DNA of 64,000 nt from positions 62,001 through 126,000 of the forward strand of contig JAFKKH010000022.1 of assembly GCA_017305665.1 (NCBI GenBank). Direction: 5' to 3'. The notes under the pieces were generated by a model, which was given only the letters and a program-made list of their open reading frames with translations, searched no databases and was not told where the DNA came from. Numbering within the stretch: the first letter of the stretch is position 1; each line of letters starts with the position of its first letter. Below are positions 1 to 8,303 of this stretch, piece by piece. Both the position numbers and the translations under genes were made by a program. Source of the stretch: Hyphomicrobiales bacterium. GTDB taxonomy: Bacteria > Pseudomonadota > Alphaproteobacteria > Rhizobiales > Xanthobacteraceae.

Positions 1-1263
1 GCCGTCTATATTGGGATGGCACTGACGGCATTGTGCGCATTTGCGGTGAATGCCTACTTCGCCCGTTCGGGCTTCGGCCTCGACGCGATGAGCGTGAGAG
101 AGGATGAAGATGCCGCCGGCGCGCTGGGCGTACCGACAACCCGGGTCAAGGTTATCACGTTCATTTTGAGCGCGGTATTTCCCGGTCTTGTCGGCGGCTT
201 GATTGCCTGGAATCGGAGCTATCTCGATCCCGCCAGTGCATTCGATCCGACGCTCGACCTGCAAACCATCGTCTTCACGCTCTTCGGAGGCATCGGGACC
301 GTTTGGGGGCCGCTGATAGGAACCTCTGTTCTCATGCTGATCGGCGAGCAACTTCTGATTCACTTTTCATCGCTCAAGCTTGCTCTTTACGGCGCGGTGG
401 TCATCGCGACCGTGCTGATGTTTCCGGGCGGCCTGGTTTCGCTGCTGAATCGGTTTGGTCTCCTGAAGCGCAAATTGATTCTGGCGCCGCCCGAGTTGCC
501 GTTGGGAGATGCGCCGGTCGCAACTGATGCCGGCCTCGACAGCAGTGATTCCCTTCTTGAAGTGCGAGACCTCTCGGTTCGTTTTGGCGGACTGCTTGCC
601 CTGGACAACGTGTCGTTCAGGCTGCGGCGGGGCGAGACGCTCAGCATCATCGGTGCGAATGGAGCGGGCAAGACAACGCTGTTCAATGCCATAACCGGAT
701 TCGTACAGCCGACCAGCGGGGAGATCCTATTTCGCGGCAGCACGGTATCGGCTCTCCCCGTCATCGACCGGGTTCACCTCGGCATGGCGAGAACCTTTCA
801 GATTCCGCGCCTCCTTTCGGAGTTGAGCGTTTGGGAGAATGTCGTTCTTGCGGCTCGGCACGGCCGGCAAAAGCATCAGCCGGTTCAGCATGCGGCTTGG
901 GTTCTTCGCACGGTTGGCCTTGACGAGATGTGGCTTGAGCCCGTCGCCCGGCTGACCCCCGGTCGTCAGCGCGAGCTGGAGCTCGCCCGTGTTCTCGCGC
1001 TTCAGCCCGATCTGGTTTTTCTGGATGAGGTGATGGCGGGAATGACGAAGGAGGAGCAGGAGAGGGTGCGCGGCATCATAAGGCGCATGTCGGATTTCGG
1101 TGTCGTTGGGATCGTGTGTGTCGAGCACGTCATTGCGGCCATCGCCGACCTTTCCGATCGGATGCTGGTTCTGGATTTTGGCCGAAAGATCGCCGACAGC
1201 AAGCCGACCGAAGTTTTGAATGACCCGGTGGTTATCAAAGCCTACCTCGGAGAAGTTCAGTGA
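1..1263 (+). CDS. Branched-chain amino acid-type ABC transporter, fused permease (LivM) and ATPase (LivG), 5'-partial
   Basis: The frame is open to the left edge, so the N-terminus lies outside the window; the first visible Met is at base 16. The first ~150 visible residues are hydrophobic and match the C-terminal half of a LivM inner-membrane permease, including the FGGIGTVWGPLIG segment typical of that family. After a short linker a LivG-type ATPase follows, with Walker A GANGAGKTT, signature LTPGRQ, Walker B LVFLDE and an EHV switch histidine. Fusion of LivM to LivG is a known arrangement. The gene overlaps livF by four bases (GTGA), which implies translational coupling. The substrate cannot be read from sequence; the catabolic genes downstream suggest a carboxylic acid or related compound rather than leucine. 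Confidence 0.9.
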   Translation, partial: AVYIGMALTALCAFAVNAYFARSGFGLDAMSVREDEDAAGALGVPTTRVKVITFILSAVFPGLVGGLIAWNRSYLDPASAFDPTLDLQTIVFTLFGGIGTVWGPLIGTSVLMLIGEQLLIHFSSLKLALYGAVVIATVLMFPGGLVSLLNRFGLLKRKLILAPPELPLGDAPVATDAGLDSSDSLLEVRDLSVRFGGLLALDNVSFRLRRGETLSIIGANGAGKTTLFNAITGFVQPTSGEILFRGSTVSALPVIDRVHLGMARTFQIPRLLSELSVWENVVLAARHGRQKHQPVQHAAWVLRTVGLDEMWLEPVARLTPGRQRELELARVLALQPDLVFLDEVMAGMTKEEQERVRGIIRRMSDFGVVGIVCVEHVIAAIADLSDRMLVLDFGRKIADSKPTEVLNDPVVIKAYLGEVQ

Positions 1264-2009
1264 CGCTTGAGGGATCGCCTGCATCGAGCCATGTCGTCGA
1301 TACACCCGCGCTGACCCTGGAGAATGTCTCCGCGGGGATCGGTCCGCTGACCATTCTGCATGACTTGTCGATGGTCGTGCCGGCGAGGAAAATCGTCGTC
1401 GTCCTCGGCGCGAACGGCGCCGGGAAGACGACGCTCCTGCGTACGATCGCGGGCCTGCTGCCGCCCCGCAGCGGGAGCATTTGTCTGTTTGGGGAACCCA
1501 TTCACGGACGTCCGGCTCACCTCGTGACTCGCGCAGGTATCGGACACGTCCCGAGTGGGCGGGAGTTGTTCCCCCGGCTCTCGGTCGCCGACCATCTTGA
1601 GCTTGCCGGAAAGGTCGCAAGTCCAAGTCGGCGTACTGAAATCAGAGAGCAGCTTCTGGAGATGTTCCCGGTTTTGGCGGAGCGTCTGCGTCAACCGGTT
1701 GGGACCATGTCCGGGGGCCAGCAACAGATGGTTGCCATTGCCCGGGCCCTGATGACGGATCCACGGGTCTTGCTGCTCGACGAACCGTCGACCGGGCTCG
1801 CACCCAAGGTTGTTCTTGCGGTCTTTGAGACGCTTCCCGTGCTGCGGGCCCAAGGGGTGAGCGTCGTTGTCGCGGAGCAAAGCCTCACCCTCGGATTGTC
1901 GCACGCGGATGAAGCATTCGTTCTGGATCATGGTCGCGTTGTTCTTTCGGGCGCGGCGAGCGAACTGGCCCAGGATCATCGCGTCATCGATACGTATCTT
2001 GGCCGCTAG
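1260..2009 (+). CDS. livF: Branched-chain amino acid-type ABC transporter ATP-binding protein LivF
   Basis: This 249-residue protein is the second ATPase of the Liv-type importer. It has Walker A GANGAGKTT, signature MSGGQQQ, Walker B VLLLDEPSTGL, and an AEQ in place of the switch His, as is usual in LivF. The GTG start at 1260 overlaps the stop of the preceding livMG fusion, and no better start is present. The first ~15 residues are a poorly conserved extension. The periplasmic binding protein and LivH are not in the window and probably lie upstream. The protein acts on the cytoplasmic face of the inner membrane. Confidence 0.92.
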   Translation: MTLEGSPASSHVVDTPALTLENVSAGIGPLTILHDLSMVVPARKIVVVLGANGAGKTTLLRTIAGLLPPRSGSICLFGEPIHGRPAHLVTRAGIGHVPSGRELFPRLSVADHLELAGKVASPSRRTEIREQLLEMFPVLAERLRQPVGTMSGGQQQMVAIARALMTDPRVLLLDEPSTGLAPKVVLAVFETLPVLRAQGVSVVVAEQSLTLGLSHADEAFVLDHGRVVLSGAASELAQDHRVIDTYLGR

Positions 2010-2178
2010 CTGCCGGAGGGGTGGCTTTCTGCTGGGCGTGTCTGGGCCGCCTCGTGGCGGGCATTCCCGATTTTGATGATCCGACGACGAAACCCCACGC
2101 ATCGTCCGTGCAGCGCCGAATTATGCCGTGGGCACAACGCAGATACGTCCAGTCACATCGGATAAAATCGAGCTGCTG

Positions 2179-2194
2179 ACTTGTACGGATAAGT
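2179..2194. promoter_or_regulatory. Probable operator of the GntR/UTRA regulator, site 1
   Basis: The sequence ACTTGTACGGATAAGT is a 16-base imperfect palindrome whose outer ACTT/AAGT arms pair exactly. It lies about 82 bases before the lyase gene, in the only sizeable gap after livF. A second copy at 4806-4821 fits the same palindromic pattern A-S-T-T-R-T-M-C-G-K-A-Y-A-A-S-T. This resembles operators of the HutC/GntR family, and such a regulator gene (8851-9660) closes the cluster. The assignment is inference. Confidence 0.55.
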
Positions 2195-2275
2195 TAGGCG
2201 CTATAAGCTGATCCATATCGACCATGGTGCGAGCCTGAACGGCGACGTCCGGGCACGCAGAGCAAAGCGCTGCTA

Positions 2276-3217
2276 TTGATGCTCCAGATTCCCGAAACCA
2301 TTAGGATTGTCGAAGTCGGGCCGCGCGACGGACTTCAAAGTCTTCCGCAATGGGTCGATACCGACGTCAAGGTGCGAATGATCGATCGGTTGAGCGCCCT
2401 GGGGCTTCCGACGATCGAGGTTTCAAGTTTCGCCCACCCGAAAGTGGTGCCGAATTTGCGCGACGCCGAAGAGGTATTCGCGCGCATCCATCGGGCGCCA
2501 GGGATTGTTTATAGAGGCCTGGTACCGAACGCCCGCGGCGCGCAACGTGCTGCCGCCGCGAAAGTCGACGAGATGCTTGGCCTCATGACGCTGAGCGACG
2601 CCTACACACAAAAAAATCAGAATATGTCGATCGAGCAGGCGATCGACGAAAATCTGCTCGCTTTCAGGACCGCCGATAGCAACTCGATCCCTTTCGTCAT
2701 GGCGCTCGGCATGGCGTTCTGGTGCGCATATGAAGGGTCAATCCCCGAGGAGCGTGTTCGTGCCGTCGTGGCGCGGCTCTACGAAGACGGTGTTCGCCGG
2801 TTTTATCTGGCCGGCTCGCTCGGGATGGAAGACCCGGCGCATGTCAATCGCCTCTTTGGGCGGCTCATAGGGGATTATCCCGCCGCGTCGTTTGGATTTC
2901 ATGTCCACAATCTGTCGGGCATGGCGACGGCGAATATCATCGCGGCGCTCGACGCCGGCGTTGATTGGCTGGAGAGCGCGATTTGCGGCATCGGCGGTGG
3001 AATAGCGATGCCCAAGGAACTCGGCGCCGTTGGCAATTTCCCGACCGAAGATTTGATCGCGATGCTGTCCGTTATGGGTGTGAAGACCGGTATCGACCTT
3101 GAACGCGTGGTGGAGGCGTCGTCTGATGTGGCGCACATGCTCGATATCGCGCCACAAAGTCACGCCGCTCGAGGCGCCACGCGAAAAAATGTCATGAAAA
3201 CGGGGCGCAAAGTTTGA
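2276..3217 (+). CDS. HMG-CoA lyase-like protein (DRE-TIM metallolyase family) with altered active-site loop
   Basis: This 313-residue TIM-barrel enzyme belongs to the hydroxymethylglutaryl-CoA lyase / homocitrate synthase superfamily. VGPRDGLQ near the N-terminus and the FHVHNLSG metal-ligand strand near residue 210 are clear family marks. The family signature near the C-terminus normally reads GLGGCPY; here it is GIGGGIA, so the catalytic cysteine is glycine (residue 242), although a Cys lies four residues earlier (238). It probably cleaves a 3-hydroxyacyl-CoA or related acid, but not necessarily HMG-CoA. Translation starts at TTG 2276 or, more likely, at the adjacent ATG 2279. It is the first enzyme gene after the transporter and follows the putative operator at 2179. 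Confidence 0.85.
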   Translation: MMLQIPETIRIVEVGPRDGLQSLPQWVDTDVKVRMIDRLSALGLPTIEVSSFAHPKVVPNLRDAEEVFARIHRAPGIVYRGLVPNARGAQRAAAAKVDEMLGLMTLSDAYTQKNQNMSIEQAIDENLLAFRTADSNSIPFVMALGMAFWCAYEGSIPEERVRAVVARLYEDGVRRFYLAGSLGMEDPAHVNRLFGRLIGDYPAASFGFHVHNLSGMATANIIAALDAGVDWLESAICGIGGGIAMPKELGAVGNFPTEDLIAMLSVMGVKTGIDLERVVEASSDVAHMLDIAPQSHAARGATRKNVMKTGRKV

Positions 3218-3270
3218 TGGGCCGTTTCTCTCATGCGGACCTGTGGAACGAACCTTTCGGAGCCTGACCA

Positions 3271-4392
3271 ATGACTATGGCAGATACAAAAGTAGCAGAT
3301 AAATCGGATGCCGATGCGGCTCTGAAGGTGATCGATTGCGATGTCCATCCGACGGTGCGCGGCGGTCTGTCGGCGGTGTATCCCTATATGCCGAAAGCCT
3401 GGAGCCGGCGCTTCGAGCAAAAGAAGGCATCGGTTCAAAGCGTCGCCCTGACGACGAAATATCAGCATCCCAACGGCGCGGTGGTCCGGGAAGATGCGCG
3501 TGATGAAAACGGCAATGTCGGCGGCAGCGATCCTAGGGTTGTCGTCTCCGAGCATATCAAACCCTGCAATATCGATTTCGCTCTCCTGAATTGCCTGCAA
3601 GCCGCTTCACTATGCGCCGCGCTCGCAACAACGGACGAAAGCATCATCCTCGCTTCCGCCTTCAACGACTTCTTCCTGGAGGAATGGCTGCCGGCAGACC
3701 GTCGGCTGCGCTATGCGTTGACCGTTGCGTCTCTCGATCCGCAAGCGGGTGCCGCTGAAATTCGCAGAATCGGACGGCATCCGCAGGTTGCCGCGGTCGG
3801 GTTGCCGTTGATTAATGTGCTGATGGGCAACCGCTACTGGTGGCCGATTTACGAGGCTGCATGTGATTTCGGGTTGCCCATCTATGTCCATCCGAGCGGT
3901 GCCGACAGCATCTATCAGGGCGGGCCGATGGCGTGTGGCGGTATTCCGGACTCCTATTTCGAACGTTACGTTACGCTGTGTCAGATCGCCGAGTCGAACG
4001 TGAACAGCTTGGTTTGCTGCGGAACGTTCGAGAAATTTCCCGGTCTGAAGGTGATGTTCGCCGAGCTCGGCTTCACCTGGCTGTTACCGTTGCTTTGGCG
4101 GATGGATCGCACGTGGCGGCAATTGCGGCATGAAACGCCGTGGGTCAAAAAGTCGCCGATCGACTATGTGCACGACCACATCCGATTTACGACGCAGCCG
4201 CTCGATGAACCCGGGAATCCGAGGCATCTTGGACAATTGATCGAGATGATGGGTGCCGATCATCTCTGCTTCAGCAGCGATTATCCGCACTGGGATAACG
4301 ACATGCCGAGCCAGGCTCTGCAAATGCTCAATCCCGGCGATCGGCAGAAGATACTCTACGGAAACGCGGAAAAAATCCTGCGGTTGGACTGA
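3271..4392 (+). CDS. Amidohydrolase family protein (Amidohydro_2, ACMSD / resorcylate decarboxylase-like)
   Basis: This 373-residue protein has the layout of the metal-dependent amidohydrolase-2 family, which includes decarboxylases and hydrolases acting on carboxylic acids. The N-terminal metal motif reads IDCDVHP (residues 21-27), so the first histidine of the usual HxH is Asp, as in many members of this subgroup. A histidine in IYVHPSG and the C-terminal FSSDYPHWD, with the conserved Asp, complete the site. The ATG at 3271 is 53 bases after the lyase gene. The Rieske gene begins 7 bases after its stop. The reaction is unknown; hydrolysis or decarboxylation of a pathway intermediate is the natural guess. 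Confidence 0.85.
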   Translation: MTMADTKVADKSDADAALKVIDCDVHPTVRGGLSAVYPYMPKAWSRRFEQKKASVQSVALTTKYQHPNGAVVREDARDENGNVGGSDPRVVVSEHIKPCNIDFALLNCLQAASLCAALATTDESIILASAFNDFFLEEWLPADRRLRYALTVASLDPQAGAAEIRRIGRHPQVAAVGLPLINVLMGNRYWWPIYEAACDFGLPIYVHPSGADSIYQGGPMACGGIPDSYFERYVTLCQIAESNVNSLVCCGTFEKFPGLKVMFAELGFTWLLPLLWRMDRTWRQLRHETPWVKKSPIDYVHDHIRFTTQPLDEPGNPRHLGQLIEMMGADHLCFSSDYPHWDNDMPSQALQMLNPGDRQKILYGNAEKILRLD

Positions 4393-4399
4393 GATTCAC

Positions 4400-4789
4400 A
4401 TGTCATCAATCACGAAAGAAAAGTCGCAACCTGCGCAGCGCTTCGATGTGGGCAAGGTTGAGGATTTCCCGGTCGGTAAATTCCGCATCGTCCAGTGTGA
4501 GGGACGCCAGATCGGTATCATTCGCATGGATGACGGCGACGTGCATGCGGTGCTGAATCGCTGCCCGCATAAAGGTGCGCCGGTATGTAAGGGTATTGTC
4601 GGCGGCACCTGGCCTCCCTCTGCGGTCGGCGAGCTCGGCTTCGAGCGCGATGGATATGTGCTGACGTGCCCCTGGCACGGGTTTGAATTTGATCTGTCGA
4701 CCGGAGCAGAGTTGTTTCAGGAGCGCCCGATGCGTCTCAGAAAATATCGAGCGACGATCGAGGGTGGCTCCGTATTCATCCTGCTCTAG
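4400..4789 (+). CDS. Rieske [2Fe-2S] ferredoxin-like protein
   Basis: This 129-residue single-domain protein carries a complete Rieske cluster motif: C55-P-H57 in RCPHKGAPVC and C90-P-W-H93 in TCPWHGFEFD. It therefore should bind a [2Fe-2S] cluster through two Cys and two His. It resembles the small ferredoxins that feed aromatic-ring or N-demethylating oxygenases, but no oxygenase alpha subunit or reductase gene is present in the cluster. The ATG at 4400 was chosen because it lies 7 bases after the amidohydrolase stop and gives the normal ferredoxin length; the frame extends further upstream only as overlap. The spacing between the two ligand pairs (33 residues) is somewhat longer than the common ~17-20. 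Confidence 0.88.
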   Translation: MSSITKEKSQPAQRFDVGKVEDFPVGKFRIVQCEGRQIGIIRMDDGDVHAVLNRCPHKGAPVCKGIVGGTWPPSAVGELGFERDGYVLTCPWHGFEFDLSTGAELFQERPMRLRKYRATIEGGSVFILL

Positions 4790-4805
4790 CGCGGGGCGCC
4801 CCCAT

Positions 4806-4821
4806 AGTTGTCCGTATAACT
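4806..4821. promoter_or_regulatory. Probable operator of the GntR/UTRA regulator, site 2
   Basis: AGTTGTCCGTATAACT lies between the Rieske stop and the acyl-CoA dehydrogenase start, 15 bases before the ATG and just ahead of the GAAGGA ribosome-binding site. Its reverse complement aligns with site 1 at 2179-2194, sharing the TACGGA core and AA..T flank. A bound repressor here would block a promoter serving the second half of the cluster. The assignment is inference. Confidence 0.55.
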
Positions 4822-4836
4822 TGAAGGAAACGAATA

Positions 4837-6012
4837 ATGACGCAGGCGAACCACGCCATGCCTCCGGACGCTGAAGAAGATGTGCATATCCTGAACACGA
4901 TCGAGCGCTGGGTCGACCGCGACTTGAAGCCGATCGTGAAGGAGTATGACCACGAGGATCGCTATCCGGACGGTGTCGTCGAGCAGATGAAGGAGCTTGG
5001 TCTGTTCGGTGCCGTCGTCAGCCCCGACTACGGCGGGCTCGGCCTGTCGGCTGCGACCTATGCCAAGATCGTCATGAGCATCTCCTCGGTATGGATGTCG
5101 ATAACCGGCATCATCAATTCGCACCTGATGCTCGCGCTGGCTATCCAGAAATTCGGAACGTCTCAGCAAAGGTCCAAATGGCTGCCGAGGCTCGCCACCG
5201 GCGAGATCCGCGGGGGACTCGCGTTGACGGAGCCGGATGCCGGGACGGATCTGCAGGGTATCCGCATGACGGCGAAACGTGATGGCGACCACTACGTCAT
5301 TAACGGGACCAAGACCTGGATCACCAACGGCGCCGAGGGTTCGTGCTTCGCGCTGCTGGTCAAGACCAATCCGGATGCGCAGCCGCGTTACAACGGCATG
5401 AGCCTGTTCATCGCGCCGAAGCTCGATGGCTTCACGGTCGGGCGAAAACTGAAGAAGCTCGGCTACAAGGCAATCGACACGGCGGAGTTGAACTTCGATA
5501 ATTATCGCCTTCCGGCCGATCATCTGATCGGCGGTGTGGAAGGGCAAGGCTTCTTTCAGGCGACGGGCGGACTCGAGCTCGGCCGCATCAATGTCGCGTC
5601 GCGTGGGGTCGGAATTGCCGAGGGAGCGCTCAAACTCGCGCTCGAATATGCCCAGGTCCGCAAGACGTTCGGCAAGCCGATCTGCGAACATCAAGCCATC
5701 CAGTTGAAGCTTGGTGAAATGGCCACCCGCGCCCGTGCCGCGCGGCTTCTGACGCTCGATGCGGCGCAGACTTTCGATCGTGGCGAGCGCTGCGACATGG
5801 AGGCCGGCATGGCCAAGTATTTCGCGAGCGAGGCGGCGCTCGAAAATTCCATCGAGGGCATGCGAATCCATGGGGCTTACGGCTATTCGCGCGAGTTCGA
5901 TATCGAGCGCCTCTATCGCGATGCGCCGCTGACCTGCATCGGCGAAGGCACCAACGAGATGCAACGCATCATCATTTCCAAGCAGCTCGTGAAAAGGAAC
6001 CCTGTGATATGA
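4837..6012 (+). CDS. Acyl-CoA dehydrogenase
   Basis: This 391-residue FAD flavoprotein has the full acyl-CoA dehydrogenase domain order: an N-terminal helical domain, a middle beta domain with LTEPDAGTD and the WITNG motif, and a C-terminal helical domain with RKTFGKPI. The C-terminal IGEGTNEMQR supplies the catalytic Glu in the usual position. It would desaturate an acyl-CoA at C2-C3 in the cytoplasm and pass electrons to ETF. A good ribosome-binding site (GAAGGAAA) precedes the ATG. Its stop overlaps the next CoA transferase start (ATGA), so the two are translationally coupled. Glutaryl-CoA, methylsuccinyl-CoA or isobutyryl-CoA type substrates are possible; sequence alone does not decide. 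Confidence 0.93.
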   Translation: MTQANHAMPPDAEEDVHILNTIERWVDRDLKPIVKEYDHEDRYPDGVVEQMKELGLFGAVVSPDYGGLGLSAATYAKIVMSISSVWMSITGIINSHLMLALAIQKFGTSQQRSKWLPRLATGEIRGGLALTEPDAGTDLQGIRMTAKRDGDHYVINGTKTWITNGAEGSCFALLVKTNPDAQPRYNGMSLFIAPKLDGFTVGRKLKKLGYKAIDTAELNFDNYRLPADHLIGGVEGQGFFQATGGLELGRINVASRGVGIAEGALKLALEYAQVRKTFGKPICEHQAIQLKLGEMATRARAARLLTLDAAQTFDRGERCDMEAGMAKYFASEAALENSIEGMRIHGAYGYSREFDIERLYRDAPLTCIGEGTNEMQRIIISKQLVKRNPVI

Positions 6013-7175
6013 AGCCGCTTCAGGGAGTCCGCATCGTATCCGTCGAGCAATTCGGCGCGGCGCCGTACGCCACGATGCTTCTGGCCGATCTTGGCGCGGA
6101 GGTCATCAAGATTGAAAATGCGGCGATCGGCGGCGATCCGTCACGGAAGACGGGTCCGTTCATGCTCGGATCGAACGACAGCGAGTATTTTCAGGCGTTC
6201 AATTTCAACAAGAAAAGCGTCTCGATCGATCTTCGCAGTGAGGATGGGAAAGCGTCGCTGCGCGATCTGATTGCCAGCGCAGATGCTGTGATCAACAATC
6301 TGCGTGGTGACCTTCCGGCCAAAATGGGCCTCGACTACAAGTCGCTGGCAGCGGTCAAACCCTCCATCGTCTGCGTGCATCTGTCCGCATACGGCCGGAA
6401 CAACGAGCGATCCGCATGGCCAGGCTATGACTATCTGATGCAGGCCGAATCCGGACTGATGCATCTGACCGGTGAGCCGAGTGGCCCGCCGTCCCGGCTG
6501 GGAGCGCCATCGATCATCGACCAGACGACCGGGTTGACCGCGGCGGTGGGGCTTCTATCGGCGATCATCCAGGCGCGAAGCAGCGGCAAGGGATGTGATG
6601 TCGATACCTGCCTGCTCGACGTCGCCCTGCATCAACTCGGCTACGTTGCGACGTGGTATCTCAACGAGGGGCACGCGTCGTTGCGGCAGCCACGAAGTGC
6701 GCACTACTCCGTCGCGCCGGTCCAGACGTTTCCGGCGTCCGATGGCTGGCTGTTCATCATGTGCATGACGGACAAGTTCTGGGCGGCACTTCTCGAGGCG
6801 ATCGAGAAGCCGGAACTTGCGAACGATCCGCGCTTTGGTACCCAGTCCGACCGCCAGGCCAATCGTGACGCGCTGACCGAGATTATCGACAGCGTACTCA
6901 GCAAGAAGCCGACCAACTATTGGCTTGGCAAGCTGAATGGCGTGCTCCCGGTTGCGCCGGTGCTCGACCTCGCACAGGCGCTCGACAATCCGTTCCTGCA
7001 GCAGACGGGCATGATCCGGGAGGTCGATCATCCGGCCAAGCGGCTTCGCGTGCTGGCGAATCCGATCAAGGTCAACGGGCAGCGCCTCGATCAGTCCCCC
7101 TGTTCGCAGTTCGGTGCCGACACGGACGCCTATCTGTCCGGCGCGCCCAGTGCCAAGCGTGCCGCGACGCCATGA
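6009..7175 (+). CDS. Class III CoA transferase (CaiB/BaiF family), first copy
   Basis: This 388-residue protein begins with the family hallmark region LADLGAEVIKIE and contains the NKKSVSIDL segment shared by class III CoA transferases. The catalytic Asp should be the one in the CLLDVALHQ region near residue 200. Such enzymes move CoA between a donor thioester and a free acid, activating the substrate without ATP. It overlaps the dehydrogenase upstream (ATGA) and the second transferase downstream (ATGA). The partner CoA donor is not evident from sequence. Confidence 0.92.
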   Translation: MKPLQGVRIVSVEQFGAAPYATMLLADLGAEVIKIENAAIGGDPSRKTGPFMLGSNDSEYFQAFNFNKKSVSIDLRSEDGKASLRDLIASADAVINNLRGDLPAKMGLDYKSLAAVKPSIVCVHLSAYGRNNERSAWPGYDYLMQAESGLMHLTGEPSGPPSRLGAPSIIDQTTGLTAAVGLLSAIIQARSSGKGCDVDTCLLDVALHQLGYVATWYLNEGHASLRQPRSAHYSVAPVQTFPASDGWLFIMCMTDKFWAALLEAIEKPELANDPRFGTQSDRQANRDALTEIIDSVLSKKPTNYWLGKLNGVLPVAPVLDLAQALDNPFLQQTGMIREVDHPAKRLRVLANPIKVNGQRLDQSPCSQFGADTDAYLSGAPSAKRAATP

Positions 7176-8299
7176 AGCTGGAAGGGATTCGAGTCGTCGA
7201 TCTTTCGGTGTTTCTGCCGGGGCCGTACCTGACGCTTGCGATGGCGGATCATGGCGCCGAGGTTATCAAGGTCGAGGCACCGGGCGAGGGCGATCCCGGA
7301 CGTCATATCGGTCTCTCCGACGGGCCCAGCACGGTCTTCTTCCGCAACCTCAATCGCGGCAAGAAAAGCGTGGTGCTGGACCTGAAGATGGCGGAGCAGC
7401 GCGAGGCGCTGCTCGCGCTTTGCGAGACGGCCGATGTCTTCGTCGAATCGTTCCGGCCCGGGACGATGGATCGGCTGGGTGTCGGATATGACGCCGTTCG
7501 GGCGCGCAATCCGCGCATCGTTTATTGCTCCATCAGCGCATTCGGACAGGACGGCGAATTTCGCACGCGTCCTGCGCACGATCTGGCCCTGGAAGCCGAG
7601 AGCGGGTTGCTGAGCATGACGCTCGGGCGCGATGGGGCGCCGGCAATGCCCGGCATTCCCGCTGCAGACGTGCTGGCTGGGCTGCAGGGGCTTTCGGGTG
7701 TTTTGATGGCGTTACTCCGCCGAGAAACGACAGGTCTCGGCGACTATATCGATATCGGCATGCATGACGTCACGGTCGGTGCGATGCTGAATATCCTGGG
7801 GCCGACGCTGGCTGAAAATCGTCAGCCGGTTCCAGCGCATGAACGGACCACGGGCGGCGCAGCTTTCTATCGGCATTACGAAACGTCCGATGGCCGTTAT
7901 CTGGTTCTTGCGGGGCAGGAGCCGAAGTTCATCCGCAATCTTCTCGCCGCATTGGGGCGGCCCGATCTGGTTGAGTTGTGTCTGCGCGGGCCGGGTCCGC
8001 ATCAGAAACCGGTGGTCGATTTTCTCGCCGCTGAATTTCGCAAGCGTACGCTGGCGGAATGGAGCGACTATCTTGCCACGTTGGATGTCTGTTATGGGCG
8101 CGTCAATTCGCTGCCCGAAGCGCTCGAACATCCGAGTCTGCTCGCGCGCGGCATGATCCGTCGGGACGAGAGCGGCCGACGTCACATCGGCCCGCCGATC
8201 CGCTTCCGTCAAGAACCGGCACAGCCGCAATTGCGCGAACCGCTCCTCGGCGAGCACACGTCATTGGTCCTCGGGACCAACAGCAAACCTTTGGAGTGA
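7172..8299 (+). CDS. Class III CoA transferase (CaiB/BaiF family), second copy
   Basis: This 375-residue protein is a paralogue of the preceding gene, with AMADHGAEVIKVE, NRGKKSVVLDL and the IGMHDVTVGA region carrying the likely catalytic Asp. The ATG at 7172 overlaps the upstream stop and gives the standard family length; the frame stays open further upstream but only inside the neighbour. Two different class III transferases in one operon could act on two acids, or form a heteromeric enzyme as known for some family members. A MaoC gene follows after 4 bases. Confidence 0.92.
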   Translation: MKLEGIRVVDLSVFLPGPYLTLAMADHGAEVIKVEAPGEGDPGRHIGLSDGPSTVFFRNLNRGKKSVVLDLKMAEQREALLALCETADVFVESFRPGTMDRLGVGYDAVRARNPRIVYCSISAFGQDGEFRTRPAHDLALEAESGLLSMTLGRDGAPAMPGIPAADVLAGLQGLSGVLMALLRRETTGLGDYIDIGMHDVTVGAMLNILGPTLAENRQPVPAHERTTGGAAFYRHYETSDGRYLVLAGQEPKFIRNLLAALGRPDLVELCLRGPGPHQKPVVDFLAAEFRKRTLAEWSDYLATLDVCYGRVNSLPEALEHPSLLARGMIRRDESGRRHIGPPIRFRQEPAQPQLREPLLGEHTSLVLGTNSKPLE

Positions 8300-8303
8300 T
8301 CTC

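Noticed and set aside
960-1030. LivG signature LTPGRQ as a broken ABC motif
   Set aside because: LivG proteins vary at this place and the Gly and Gln are kept, so it is within the family range.
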